Source: Pseudodesulfovibrio senegalensis | Lineage (GTDB): Bacteria; Desulfobacterota; Desulfovibrionia; Desulfovibrionales; Desulfovibrionaceae | Reading direction: 5' to 3' | Assembly: GCF_008830225.1 (NCBI RefSeq) | Contig: NZ_WAIE01000002.1 | Span: forward strand, 124,001 to 188,000 | DNA length: 64,000 bases | Shown here: positions 7,354-15,735 of the stretch, piece after piece | How positions within the stretch are numbered: position 1 is the first letter of the stretch | Layout: every line of letters begins with the position of its first letter | The notes under the pieces: generated by a model | Seen by the model: only the letters and a program-made list of their open reading frames with translations | Told to the model about the DNA's origin: nothing | The model's database searches: none | Translations under genes and position numbers: made by a program

Positions 7354-9492
7354 ATGACTCAGGATCACGTTCGGATAATTGCTGGCGAGCTTTCGTTCCG
7401 TCAATCCCATGTGGCTGCTGTGGCCCGGCTGATCGGCGAGGGGGCCACCGTGCCGTTCATCGCCCGCTACCGCAAGGAGGCCACCGGGTCGCTGGACGAG
7501 GTGGGCGTTGCCGCGATCCGCGACCGGCTGGGAGAACTGGGCGAGCTGGACAAGCGGCGCGAGACCATCCTGGCCTCCCTTGCCGAGCGTGATCTGCTCA
7601 CGGACGAACTCAAGGCCGCCATCGAGGGCGCACAGGACAAGGCCCGGCTTGAAGACATCTATCTGCCGCACCGTCCCAAGCGCCGCACCAAGGCGGCCAT
7701 GGCCCGCGAACGCGGCCTCGAACCGCTGGCCAAACGGATTTTTGCCCAGCGCGGCGTGGACCCGCAGGCCGCTGCCCGTGAATTCGTGAACCCGGACAAG
7801 GATGTGCCGGACGTTGCCGCGGCTCTGGCAGGCGCGCGCGACATCATTGCCGAGCGCGTCAACGAGGACTCGCGGGTGCGCGGCGCCTTGCGCACTCTGT
7901 TTGCGCGCCGCGCGCTGCTGTGTTCCAAGGTGGCCAAGGGCAAGGAGCAGGAAGGCGCCACCTACCGCGACTGGTTCGACTGGAGCGAACCCGTGCGCCG
8001 CATTGCCGGGCACCGGGCGCTGGCCATGTTTCGCGGCGAGCGCGAGGGTATGCTGAATCTCAGCCTGCGACCGGAGGAAAACGAGGCGCTGGACGTTTTG
8101 CAGCGCGGCATCGTACGGGGCCGGGGCGCGGATTCTCGCGAGGTGGCGGCCGCGCTCAAGGACGGGTATCGGCGGCTTTTGGCGCCTTCCATAGAAAACG
8201 AGCTGCGAGCCGAGGTGCGCAAACGGGCCGAAGGCGAGGCCATCCGCGTGTTTGCCGCCAACCTGCGGGAATTGCTGCTGGCCGCGCCGCTGGGCCAGAA
8301 GCGGGTGCTGGCCCTTGACCCGGGATTCCGCACAGGGGCCAAGCTCACGGTGCTGGATGAGCAGGGCAAGCTTGTGCATCATGAAACGATTTTTCCCACT
8401 GGCTCGGAAAAGCAGCAACAACAGGCCACGCAAACCCTGCGCCGCCTGCACGAGAAATATGACATAGAGGTCGTGGCCGTGGGCAACGGCACGGCCGGCC
8501 GCGAAACCGAGGCGTTCGTGCGCGGGCTTGAACTGGGTGTTTCCGTGGTTCTGGTCAATGAGGCCGGGGCTTCGGTGTATTCCGCTTCCGAGGTCGCCCG
8601 GCGCGAGTTTCCGGATCTGGATCTGACCGTGCGCGGCTCGGTGAGCATCGGCCGCAGGCTCATGGACCCGCTGGCCGAGCTGGTCAAGGTGGACCCCAAG
8701 GCCATTGGCGTGGGCCAGTACCAGCACGACGTGGATGCCGGGGCGCTCAAGGCCGCTCTGGACGATGTGGTGGCCAGCTGCGTGAACGCCGTGGGCGTGG
8801 ACCTGAACACGGCCAGCCCGGAGTTGCTGGCCCATGTGTCCGGCCTTGGCCCTGTGCTGGCCCGCAACATCGTGGCCCACCGGGAGGACAACGGACCGTT
8901 TGCTTCCCGGCGAGAATTGTTGAACGTCAAACGGCTTGGGCCCAAGGCCTTTGAACAGGCCGCCGGGTTCCTGCGCGTGCGCGGGAAAGACCCGCTGGAC
9001 GCCAGCGCCGTGCATCCCGAGCGCTACGGGCTGGTCAAACGCATGGCCCGCGATGCCGGATGCTCCGTGGCCGATCTCATGCAGGATGCCGGGCTTCGGC
9101 ATTCTGTGCGGCTTGAGGAGTATGTGGATGATGAAGTTGGCCTGCCCACGCTCAGGGACATCATGGCCGAGTTGGACAAGCCGGGGCGTGACCCGCGCGC
9201 GGAATTCAGCCCGTTCAGCTTTGCCGAGGGCGTCAACGAGGTCAAGGACCTGCACGTGGGCATGCGCTTGCCGGGCATAGTGACCAACGTGACCAAATTC
9301 GGCGCGTTCGTGGATGTGGGCGTGCACCGCGACGGGCTGGTGCACATCAGCCAACTGGCGGACCGTTTTGTACGCGATCCTTCCGAGGTTGTGGCCGCAG
9401 GGCGCGAGGTTTCTGTCACGGTCATCGGCATTGACGAGGCGCGCGGGCGCATCAACCTGAGCATGAAATCCAAGCCGGATATTCCCGCGTAG
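7354..9492 (+). CDS. tex: Tex family transcription accessory protein
   Basis: 712 residues from the ATG at 7354 (AGGA about 11 bases upstream; an ATG at 7342 is a possible alternative). Domains follow the Tex order: N-terminal helical region with GATVPFIARYRKEATG, a YqgF/RNase-H-like domain (VLALDPGFRTGAKL), a helix-hairpin-helix segment (HVSGLGPVLARNIVAHRE) and a C-terminal S1 domain (GMRLPGIVTNVTKFGAFVDVG). Tex is a conserved cytoplasmic RNA-polymerase- and RNA-associated protein. The length is slightly below the E. coli protein. It appears monocistronic. Confidence 0.92.
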   Translation: MTQDHVRIIAGELSFRQSHVAAVARLIGEGATVPFIARYRKEATGSLDEVGVAAIRDRLGELGELDKRRETILASLAERDLLTDELKAAIEGAQDKARLEDIYLPHRPKRRTKAAMARERGLEPLAKRIFAQRGVDPQAAAREFVNPDKDVPDVAAALAGARDIIAERVNEDSRVRGALRTLFARRALLCSKVAKGKEQEGATYRDWFDWSEPVRRIAGHRALAMFRGEREGMLNLSLRPEENEALDVLQRGIVRGRGADSREVAAALKDGYRRLLAPSIENELRAEVRKRAEGEAIRVFAANLRELLLAAPLGQKRVLALDPGFRTGAKLTVLDEQGKLVHHETIFPTGSEKQQQQATQTLRRLHEKYDIEVVAVGNGTAGRETEAFVRGLELGVSVVLVNEAGASVYSASEVARREFPDLDLTVRGSVSIGRRLMDPLAELVKVDPKAIGVGQYQHDVDAGALKAALDDVVASCVNAVGVDLNTASPELLAHVSGLGPVLARNIVAHREDNGPFASRRELLNVKRLGPKAFEQAAGFLRVRGKDPLDASAVHPERYGLVKRMARDAGCSVADLMQDAGLRHSVRLEEYVDDEVGLPTLRDIMAELDKPGRDPRAEFSPFSFAEGVNEVKDLHVGMRLPGIVTNVTKFGAFVDVGVHRDGLVHISQLADRFVRDPSEVVAAGREVSVTVIGIDEARGRINLSMKSKPDIPA

Positions 9493-9652
9493 ACGGACGA
9501 AGGCTTTTTCGGACAGGGCTTTACGCGGCCGCCTGCCGGGCGTACACATGGTGCGGAGTCTTTGGGGGAAGGTCGGGCAGCCTTCTCCTTTGTTCGCACA
9601 CCGGATTCGCTTGGACCGCAGTCTGCCCGGGCTGTGGCTTCGGGGTCGCACC

Positions 9653-10828
9653 ATGCACGATTCGTCTTCGGAGGTTTCTCCGCTCCGTATTCAGTTGGTG
9701 GTTTTCGCGCTTGTCTCGGCATCCTTTGCCAACATCTATATCACCCAGCCCGTGCTGCCGATCCTGCAAAACGAGTTCGGCGTGGATCTGTTGCGCGTTT
9801 CGTTCACTGTTTCCGCGGTAATCCTTGGCATTGCACTGGCCAATCTGCCGTTCGGTTCTCTGGCCGACCGCCTGCCCGTGCAGCCGATCATCCTGACCGG
9901 AGGAATCGTGGTGGGCGCGTGCGGCCTGCTGTGCGCCATGACCCACAACCTCTGGCTGCTCATTGCGGCCCGGTTCGTTCAGGGCGTGTTCATTCCGGCC
10001 CTGACCACCTGCCTTGCCGCCTATCTCGCACGCACGCTGCCCGGCGAAAAGCTGAACGTGGTCATGGGTGCCTATGTCTCGGCCACGGTGCTGGGCGGCC
10101 TTGGCGGGCGGCTGCTGGGCGGCTGGATTCACCCGCCCCTGCATTGGCGGTATGCGTTCGTTTCCGCATCCCTGCTTATTTTTGCGGCCACTGTTCTGGC
10201 AGTGCGCGTGCTGCCCCGCGACGACGCCCATGGTTCCGCGGACAAGGCGACGGTCGGTTACCGGCAACTGCTCAAGCGCGGCGATCTTGTGTTGATCCTG
10301 CTGTGTGCTGCCGGCAGTTTTTCGGTTTTTTCATCCGTGTTCAATTATCTTCCATTCCGCCTGGGCGGCGAACCATTCGGTTTTTCAACGGAAATGATCA
10401 CGCTCGTTTATCTCGTGTATGTGGTGGGAATTTTCATGGGACCGCTGGCAGGCAGGATCAGCAACCGCTTTGGTGGGGGCAACACGCTGCTTGCCGGCAC
10501 GCTGGTGCTGGGCTGTTCGCTCTGGGTGCTGGGCGGGGAAACCGTGCCCGGAATCATCGGCGGCCTGTTCGGGGTCTGCTCCGGTTTCTTCTGCATCCAT
10601 GCCGCGGCCGTGGGACTGCTCAACCGGAAGCTGGATCGCGGGCAGGGCAAGGCCAACGCACTGTATGTCCTCTTTTACTATGTGGGCGGCTGGTCCGGCA
10701 TCACCGGGGCCGGGGTAGCCTTTGAGCACTGGGGCTGGTCCGGCGTGCTGCACATGGGCCTGTTCCTTCTGTTCATACCGTTTGCGGCGGGCGTGTCCGA
10801 ACGCATTGTGGAATCTCGGGAGCGCTGA
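9653..10828 (+). CDS. MFS transporter, YnfM-like exporter
   Basis: 391-residue, 12-helix major facilitator transporter. The start at 9653 is preferred to an upstream in-frame start because the product then begins directly before the first helix (LVVFALVSASFANIYITQPVLPIL). The MFS motif A-type loop GSLADRLPVQPI lies between helices 2 and 3. The sequence style (IYITQPVLPILQNEFGV) is that of YnfM-like drug/arabinose-efflux carriers. The substrate cannot be read from sequence. No dedicated regulator is adjacent. Confidence 0.82.
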   Translation: MHDSSSEVSPLRIQLVVFALVSASFANIYITQPVLPILQNEFGVDLLRVSFTVSAVILGIALANLPFGSLADRLPVQPIILTGGIVVGACGLLCAMTHNLWLLIAARFVQGVFIPALTTCLAAYLARTLPGEKLNVVMGAYVSATVLGGLGGRLLGGWIHPPLHWRYAFVSASLLIFAATVLAVRVLPRDDAHGSADKATVGYRQLLKRGDLVLILLCAAGSFSVFSSVFNYLPFRLGGEPFGFSTEMITLVYLVYVVGIFMGPLAGRISNRFGGGNTLLAGTLVLGCSLWVLGGETVPGIIGGLFGVCSGFFCIHAAAVGLLNRKLDRGQGKANALYVLFYYVGGWSGITGAGVAFEHWGWSGVLHMGLFLLFIPFAAGVSERIVESRER

Positions 10829-10958
10829 AGGGAAGTGCTCGCCGCGTTCGTTTCATCTTTTGCGCAGCGTGTTTCGTTCGGTTCAACCGGTGAATGCGAC
10901 TGTGGCTGCGCTTTTGCGTAACCATCGTTTTTCTGCAGGCTTTGGGGTCGCTTTTCGT

Positions 10959-10987
10959 TTGACACGGGTGCCGTCCAAGCTTATTAA
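10959..10987 (+). promoter_or_regulatory. Sigma70-like promoter of the HD-GYP gene
   Basis: TTGACA at 10959-10964 and TATTAA at 10982-10987 are separated by 17 bases, a near-consensus promoter about 100 bases upstream of the HD-GYP start. Confidence 0.65.
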
Positions 10988-10988
10988 T

Positions 10989-11007
10989 GATTTCGAGTTT
11001 CATTATC
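10989..11007 (+). promoter_or_regulatory. Fur-box-like element over the HD-GYP transcription start
   Basis: GATTTCGAGTTTCATTATC matches 13 of 19 positions of the classical Fur consensus (GATAATGATAATCATTATC) and begins one base after the -10 element, where a repressor would block initiation. The comparison was by eye; AT-rich DNA gives such scores by chance at some rate. Confidence 0.4.
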
Positions 11008-11086
11008 AATAACGTATTGTGTCGCACTCGAATCCTGACATCTGGTTTTCCTGTGCTCATCGTGAAGTTTCATTCGGGGAGTCGTA

Positions 11087-11851
11087 ATGCTTGTTGACGA
11101 TGCCGGTGGCGGAACAGTCCGCTGCGGACGTGTTGGTGCGGATTTCGGGGACAAGGTGAATTTGTATCGGGCCGAGGGATTCGGCGGATGCCGCACGTTG
11201 ACGGAGTGCGGGCTTGACGGAACCATGCCCGACGCCGTGCAGATGACCGTGCACCAGTTGGCGGAGTCGTTGGGCAATGCCATTGATGCCAAAGATCATT
11301 GTACCCGTTCGCATTCCGAGGAAGTGGCTGTTATCACTCAGGCCATTGGCCTGCAGATGGGGTTGTCGCCCCGTAGCGCAGATATTCTGCATATTGCCGG
11401 ACATTTGCACGATATCGGCAAGATAGGCATTCCCGATTCCATCCTCAAGAAGCGCGGGCCGCTCACGGATGAGGAATTTGCCGTCATCAAACAGCATCCA
11501 GCCATGGGCGCGGCCATCATCGAGCCTGTTACCTGCCTTTCCGGAAAGAACGGCATCATGAAGATGGTTTTGCATCATCATGAGCGTTTTGACGGCAGAG
11601 GGTACCCGGACGGGCTGGCCGGGGAGGACATCCCGCTCGGCGCGCGAGTGATAGCCGTGGCGGACAGTCTTTCCGCCATGCTGCAGGACCGTCCCTATCG
11701 CCGGGCGCGGGATTACGAAAATGCCGTGGCCGAGATCGAACGATGCGCGGGAACCCAATTTGATCCGCGCATCGTCTCTGCATTCATGGAGGTCCGCGAT
11801 ACGGTGCGGGGCTATCTGCTTTCCATGCGAGAGATGTGCGCCCCCCTGTAG
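11087..11851 (+). CDS. HD-GYP domain cyclic di-GMP phosphodiesterase
   Basis: 254 residues: an approximately 50-residue N-terminal stretch with no recognised domain, then a complete HD-GYP domain. Metal-ligand residues are visible: DHCTRHS-like helix at 70-76, H108-D109 in HLHDIGKIGIPD, and HHHERFDGRGYPDG, which keeps the diagnostic GYP. Such proteins hydrolyse c-di-GMP to pGpG or GMP. There is no receiver domain, so control is probably at the promoter, where a Fur-like box overlaps the start region. GGGGAG lies about 8 bases upstream of the ATG. It forms a single-gene unit. Confidence 0.88.
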   Translation: MLVDDAGGGTVRCGRVGADFGDKVNLYRAEGFGGCRTLTECGLDGTMPDAVQMTVHQLAESLGNAIDAKDHCTRSHSEEVAVITQAIGLQMGLSPRSADILHIAGHLHDIGKIGIPDSILKKRGPLTDEEFAVIKQHPAMGAAIIEPVTCLSGKNGIMKMVLHHHERFDGRGYPDGLAGEDIPLGARVIAVADSLSAMLQDRPYRRARDYENAVAEIERCAGTQFDPRIVSAFMEVRDTVRGYLLSMREMCAPL

Positions 11852-12097
11852 TCAGCGCAGCAGATGATTTTTCCTGCCTCGGCCCCGGGCGCGAGGCAGG
11901 ATGAGACGGACCCGGAGCCTCGTTGTATCGGAAACAATGCATGTTGCCATGTGCTAGGGCCTTCCTCTTGGCGAGATGCTCCGGGTCCCTTTCCCTGTCG
12001 ATTGTCCGCTTTTTCTTTGGGGCCGCTTTCTGTATGCTGCCACGCAACGGACGCCGGGCATTCTGCCCGGCCTGTCATATGCTAACAGGGAGATCGC
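11852..12097. other. Intergenic region with hairpin
   Basis: No gene seen. A 10-bp stem (TCCTGCCTCG at 11872-11881 with its complement at 11892-11901) follows the HD-GYP stop. The T-run is on its upstream side, so it would terminate minus-strand transcription better than plus. Confidence 0.4.
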
Positions 12098-12298
12098 GTG
12101 GCCGTACCAGCCAGAAAGGAAATAGCTCCGGGAATGCGCGTGCGTATCGTGCTCAAGAAAGACCAGCGCAGCGGCACGCTGACCGAGGGTATTGTGTCGC
12201 GCCTGCTCACGAAATCGCCCACACACCCACACGGCATCAAGGTGCGCCTTGAGGACGGGCAGGTAGGGCGCGTGAAAATGATCGTGGATCAGGATTGA
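12098..12298 (+). CDS. YwbE family protein
   Basis: 66-residue YwbE/DUF2196 protein (PGMRVRIVLKKDQRSGTLTEGIV ... HPHGIKVRLEDGQVGRVKMI), a small conserved family of unknown function with a KOW/SH3-like feel. The start is GTG at 12098, with AGGGAGA 5 bases upstream. The length equals the family norm. It stands between the HD-GYP gene and tRNA-Ala. Confidence 0.85.
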   Translation: MAVPARKEIAPGMRVRIVLKKDQRSGTLTEGIVSRLLTKSPTHPHGIKVRLEDGQVGRVKMIVDQD

Positions 12299-12372
12299 AT
12301 TGCCGCTGCCGCACCTTGACCTTTTGTCGCAGTTGCCGTGCTGGCCGTTTTAATGCAGTGCATTTTTTGGGG

Positions 12373-12401
12373 TTGACAGCAGCGTGAATTTTCAGCAGAT
12401 T
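12373..12401 (+). promoter_or_regulatory. Possible promoter of tRNA-Ala
   Basis: TTGACA at 12373-12378 and a poor -10 (CAGATT, 12396-12401) with 17-base spacing, 18 bases before the tRNA 5' end. Confidence 0.4.
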
Positions 12402-12418
12402 GCTGTTCCCAACACAGT

Positions 12419-12494
<76 letters not shown>

Positions 12495-12511
12495 CCCAAT
12501 TTTCCCAAGAA

Positions 12512-12555
12512 AAAGGACCGGTTAGCTTAATAAGCTAGCCGGTCCTTTTTATTTT
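12512..12555 (+). terminator. Terminator after tRNA-Ala
   Basis: AAGGACCGGTTAGCTT pairs with AAGCTAGCCGGTCCTT (one mismatch) followed by TTTATTTT. It lies inside the island, so it probably arrived with it. Confidence 0.8.
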
Positions 12556-12828
12556 GCTGGTGAACCAGATGGTCAACCGGTTGTTGATCAAAGTATTTGA
12601 GATTGCTGATTAAAGGCGTGTGAGCTGTGTTTGATGGTATATGAGATGGGATGGGGGTTAGCCGGTGCTTTGGGGCGATTTTTTGGGGTGTGATATTTTC
12701 CCGCCTCCTGCCCGTTTTGGGGTTGGGGGAGTAACTCGCCAGGATTTTTAGTAAACGTTCAGGATTGGGGTAATTTGAGTGAATCATGGGGATGGTTGTT
12801 GGTGTGGCGTTGTTTTGGAAAGTAAAAG
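12556..12828. other. Left non-coding part of the island
   Basis: No credible gene. The one open frame here (minus strand) is low-complexity and has no ribosome-binding site. It contains GGTCAACC (12571-12578) and TCAAAGTATT (12588-12597), which recur near the right end. Confidence 0.5.
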
Positions 12829-12855
12829 GACCGCTTGAATCTTGCTCAAGCGGTC
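12829..12855 (-). terminator. Terminator of the NPY-repeat gene
   Basis: A perfect 10-bp stem (GACCGCTTGA at 12829-12838 with 12846-12855) and a 7-base loop. On the minus strand it is followed by CTTTTACTTT. It lies 60 bases past the stop of the minus-strand gene. Confidence 0.75.
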
Positions 12856-12916
12856 TTAGATGTAATTGTTTCAAATTATATTACTTATCAGAGATGAAGG
12901 GTGAGTAACTGCAAGC

Positions 12917-13357
12917 CTATTGCCCGTATACTTTCCAACCAGTTCCGTAAGGATTATTGGGGCTGTCTGATTTATATGGGTTCCCAGCACCATATGGATT
13001 GTTAATGCTGTCTGGCGAGTATGGACTACCATATTTTCCATATGGGTTTGAAATGGAGTCAGGGTCGTACGGGTTATTGCTTAATTTGCCACGATAGTTC
13101 CCTTGGCTGTCATATAGTTTTGGAGCATCGGTGGCGTATGGGTTGCTATATGACTTGTTGCTGTATGGGCTGCCATATTGTCCATAGGGATTGTTTAACC
13201 CATTAGCGTTATATGGACTCCCGGCACCATATGGGTTTGCTAGAGAGTCTTGATCATATGGATTGTTACTTAGATTTCCTAAATAGTCTCCTGCAAGCGC
13301 GAGGGTGGGAATGGCAAGTAGTATGGCTATTGCCCAAAAAGCTGATTTTAAACGCAT
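12917..13357 (-). CDS. Secreted NPY-repeat protein, island cargo
   Basis: 146 residues from the ATG at 13357 (GGGAG 7 bases upstream; a TTG 15 bases earlier has no such site). A signal peptide (about 22 residues, ending ALA-GD) precedes a mature part made almost wholly of Asn-Pro-Tyr-Gly/Asp units: nine NPY and several SPY triplets, with the longer unit LSNNPYDxDSxxNPYG appearing twice. No catalytic motif is present. Composition suggests an extended, Tyr/Asn-rich secreted or envelope-associated polypeptide. Base composition is AT-rich relative to the chromosome, consistent with transfer. Function unknown. Confidence 0.75.
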   Translation of the reverse strand: MRLKSAFWAIAILLAIPTLALAGDYLGNLSNNPYDQDSLANPYGAGSPYNANGLNNPYGQYGSPYSNKSYSNPYATDAPKLYDSQGNYRGKLSNNPYDPDSISNPYGKYGSPYSPDSINNPYGAGNPYKSDSPNNPYGTGWKVYGQ

Positions 13358-13573
13358 GGCATACTCCCACAAGTGCGTTTATTAGTTTGCATAATCAAAT
13401 AAAGCATACAAATATAGAATATGATACCATGTCGACCTGAGTCAATCAATCCAATTTTGGTCAACCATCCGGTCAACCAAACGCCTTCAACACACATCCA
13501 ACATCACTGATTTTCTGTTGACGTCGAAATAAAAAGTCAAAGTATTCCAAGCGTTACATGCGTATCTCCATGC
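13358..13573. other. Right non-coding part of the island
   Basis: AT-rich, with the likely promoter of the NPY-repeat gene, two GGTCAACC copies (13459 and 13471) and TCAAAGTATT (13537-13546). A short minus-strand frame ending VLKAFG (stop near 13472) is too short to call a gene. Confidence 0.5.
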
Positions 13574-13618
13574 ATGGCATTCAAAAGGTCGTGGGTTCAA
13601 TTCCCTCCAGCTCCACCA
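13574..13618 (+). repeat. Attachment-site repeat, right copy (tRNA-Ala 3' fragment)
   Basis: A 45-base fragment equal to the 3' end of tRNA-Ala with two G-to-A differences. It lacks the 5' half and so cannot be a tRNA. It is the displaced end of the original gene. Confidence 0.85.
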
Positions 13619-13628
13619 AAAGAATATC

Positions 13629-13664
13629 AAAGGCCTGCAAGCTAAAGCTTGCAGGCCTTTTTGT
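13629..13664 (+). terminator. Original tRNA-Ala terminator, displaced
   Basis: AAGGCCTGCAAGCT is followed after two bases by its complement, then TTTTTGTG. It lies 11 bases after the tRNA fragment, where the native terminator would have been before integration. Confidence 0.8.
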
Positions 13665-13750
13665 GTGGTGTCCGTCCATGAAATTGGGTGGGTGATTCGT
13701 GCCGTTCCCGGTGTGCCCGAGAGGCTGCGCGGTTACTTTTTTTGGTTTTC

Positions 13751-14275
13751 TCAATCATACTTGGCGTGGCAGCGGCTTTTTTCATGAATGAGAACGTCGA
13801 TGGTTTCGTGCATTTTTTCCATGTCGCCCGCGTCGCAGGCTTTTTGGAATGCTTCGCACGCCTCGGTGTACTGCTCGTAATATTCGTCGCCGTACCCCTC
13901 GCAGGTGACCATCAGTGCGGAGTCTTCGAGAAAGGAATCAATGGCCTCGCGGGGCGGCATCCGGTTTTCATGGATCATCGCCAACAGAATTCTGAAGCTT
14001 GATTTCATGCGTTTTTTGAGCGTCTTGTATTCGGGTTTGCCTTCAACGTGCCGGGTTTCTTGCTGCTCGTCACATTCCCGGGAGCGGCTTTTGATCCGGG
14101 CTTTCAGGGATATCTGGCCGAATTCGTCCCTGATGCCCAGCTTGATTTTTTTGAATTCGTTCACGCAGGCAAGCTCACCGCTGCCGCCGGATTCAAGGGC
14201 GTCCGCAAGTTCGCGCAGGAATCCGGCGAGTTCTTCCCGTGTTGCAAACCGGTTGATCCTTGTTTCGTTTCTCAT
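13751..14275 (-). CDS. XXXCH-domain protein
   Basis: 174 residues. The N-terminus (FATREELAGFLRELADALESGG) resembles the small amphipathic domain of amphi-Trp/XXXCH proteins, and the C-terminus ends IDVLIHEKSRCHAKYD, the Cys-His signature of the XXXCH domain known from Desulfovibrio, where a relative belongs to the GAK system. None of the GAK partners (ATP-grasp enzyme, CofD-like protein) is in this window. There are no membrane segments and the product is strongly charged. It lies 180 bases downstream of the sensor kinase on the same strand. The family call is from memory of the motif; the function is unknown. Confidence 0.65.
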   Translation of the reverse strand: MRNETRINRFATREELAGFLRELADALESGGSGELACVNEFKKIKLGIRDEFGQISLKARIKSRSRECDEQQETRHVEGKPEYKTLKKRMKSSFRILLAMIHENRMPPREAIDSFLEDSALMVTCEGYGDEYYEQYTEACEAFQKACDAGDMEKMHETIDVLIHEKSRCHAKYD

Positions 14276-14457
14276 TCGTTTCTCCGGAGGTTGAGAGATA
14301 GGGCGCTGGCAAATGCGTTACAGAAAATAACACCGTTGCGGAATGATAACGGCTCGTTACTGAGACACCCAAAGCCGGGTTGCTGTACCGAGTGCCTCAA
14401 GGCTGCACGCGGCCGGGCCTGTGCCATGGATTGGCCTTCGGCTGCGTATGCGCCGTT

Positions 14458-15735
14458 TCAGATTATCGGTGTATCGGCTTGCGACGTGAGCACGCGGGTC
14501 AGGAATTGGCCGTCCTCTTCGGCCACTTCGATTTTCCAGCCTATCTTGTCCACCAGCTGCTGGCTGAGTTGCAGCCCGAGGCCGTAGCCGTCGTTGTTGG
14601 CCGTATCGTTTTCCCCGGAGGAGTGAATCCGGTTGGCGACCTTGATGCCCCCCGGGCTGTTGCTGATGCGGATTTCGCCGTCGCAGGAGTGCTGGAAGGC
14701 GTTGCGTACGAGGTTGGTCAGGATGATGTGGGCCAGAGTGGGCGGGGTGCGCAAGGTCACGGGTTGCAGGTCCGTGCTCAGGGAAACTTCTTTTCCTTCT
14801 ATGAGGTAGACGTTTTCGTCGATGATTTCGCGGATACAGTCGTCGATCCGTACCTCCTGTTCGGGCAGGGGGGATTCCATCTCCCGAGAGAGCCAAAGCA
14901 GAGCCACGGTCAGGTGCTTCATGTTGCGGACGGCCTTGGTCATGCGCTTGTGGGAGCTTTTGTAGCGGTTGTCCTGCGTGATGCCTTGGCGCTCCATGAG
15001 CTCCAGATTGTTCTGGATGATGGCTATGGGGGTGCGCAACTCGTGGCTGGCATACTTGTGAAACCGTTTTTCCCGCGCCATTCCCGCGGTCAGGCGGCGT
15101 GAAGTGGCCAGGATCATTTGCGCGACGTTGTCGAGTTCGTCGTATTTGAATTTTCTGGGTTCCTTGTCCAGATTTTCCGGCGACAGGGAAATTGTCCATT
15201 TGTGCAGTGATTCCACTGGATTTGCAATACGCTTGAAAAGAACAAAGGCCAGTGCAAGCACCACGATGATCGACAGCAGGCCCGCCAATGCGGGCGTATA
15301 AAAATAATAGAAGTCAAATTTGCGGTGGGCGCTTTTGCTCACTTCGCCTTCAATGGATTGATACACCAGATAGACGGTGGCGTCGTCGGGTCGCGTGAGG
15401 CTGTGAATTTTGTAATGCGATTTGCCCACATGCAGATAGGCAAAGGGGTCGGAGCGGAGTTGTTGTGCATCGTAGTTGTTGCGGATGTCCAGAGGAAGGT
15501 CCCTGAAATGGGCGTACCCTCTGATGTGCCCCTGGTCGGGCAGGGGGACGTCCGGATTGCGGGCATATTCCTTGAGGTAGTTGGTGGAGGCTTCTTCCAG
15601 ACGGAATTCCACGAAGAGTTCAAAGCCCCGCCGCAAATAGTTGCTGAGAAAGAATGTGTAGCCGACCACCAGCACCACACAGGTGAGCACGAAAAAGGAA
15701 ATGATGGATTTTTGGAGGCTATGCCTGCACTTCAC
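14458..15735 (-). CDS. Sensor histidine kinase of the efflux locus
   Basis: 425 residues starting with GTG at 15735; the start overlaps the regulator's stop as GTGA and has AGGA about 8 bases upstream, so longer versions are rejected. Two transmembrane segments (about residues 8-30 and 150-172) flank a roughly 120-residue periplasmic sensor domain of unknown type. A HAMP-like linker and the H-box FHKYASHELRTP follow, then the N-box (ILTNLVRNAFQHS) and G-box (GYGLGLQLSQQL). It is translationally coupled to the response regulator and lies on the same strand as the RND genes, so it probably senses envelope stress or an efflux substrate. Confidence 0.88.
   Translation of the reverse strand: MKCRHSLQKSIISFFVLTCVVLVVGYTFFLSNYLRRGFELFVEFRLEEASTNYLKEYARNPDVPLPDQGHIRGYAHFRDLPLDIRNNYDAQQLRSDPFAYLHVGKSHYKIHSLTRPDDATVYLVYQSIEGEVSKSAHRKFDFYYFYTPALAGLLSIIVVLALAFVLFKRIANPVESLHKWTISLSPENLDKEPRKFKYDELDNVAQMILATSRRLTAGMAREKRFHKYASHELRTPIAIIQNNLELMERQGITQDNRYKSSHKRMTKAVRNMKHLTVALLWLSREMESPLPEQEVRIDDCIREIIDENVYLIEGKEVSLSTDLQPVTLRTPPTLAHIILTNLVRNAFQHSCDGEIRISNSPGGIKVANRIHSSGENDTANNDGYGLGLQLSQQLVDKIGWKIEVAEEDGQFLTRVLTSQADTPII

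Larger units (their letters stand above)
12495..13618. mobile_element. Small island remnant integrated at tRNA-Ala
   Basis: About 1.1 kb between the intact tRNA and the displaced tRNA 3' fragment. It is visibly more AT-rich than the flanks and contains one convincing gene (NPY-repeat secreted protein) and no integrase. Short repeats near both ends (GGTCAACC at 12571, 13459 and 13471; TCAAAGTATT at 12588 and 13537) look like integrase arm sites. A hairpin terminator is present after each tRNA copy, consistent with the original tRNA terminator having been displaced to 13629. Confidence 0.75.

Noticed and set aside
7063..9654. An 863-codon minus-strand frame opposite tex.
   Set aside because: Tex is unmistakable on the other strand; the opposing frame has no motif and runs into unrelated flanking sequence.
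12527..12874. A 115-codon minus-strand frame in the left part of the island.
   Set aside because: It overlaps two terminators, lacks a ribosome-binding site and is Pro/Asn/Thr-rich low-complexity sequence.
12917..13357. The NPY repeats as a DNA-level tandem or CRISPR-like array.
   Set aside because: The periodicity is at the protein level within one open frame that has a signal peptide and ribosome-binding site; unit lengths vary.
13472..13560. A short minus-strand frame ending VLKAFG that looked like an integrase C-terminus.
   Set aside because: Fewer than 30 codons are open before a stop, and no integrase motif is present.
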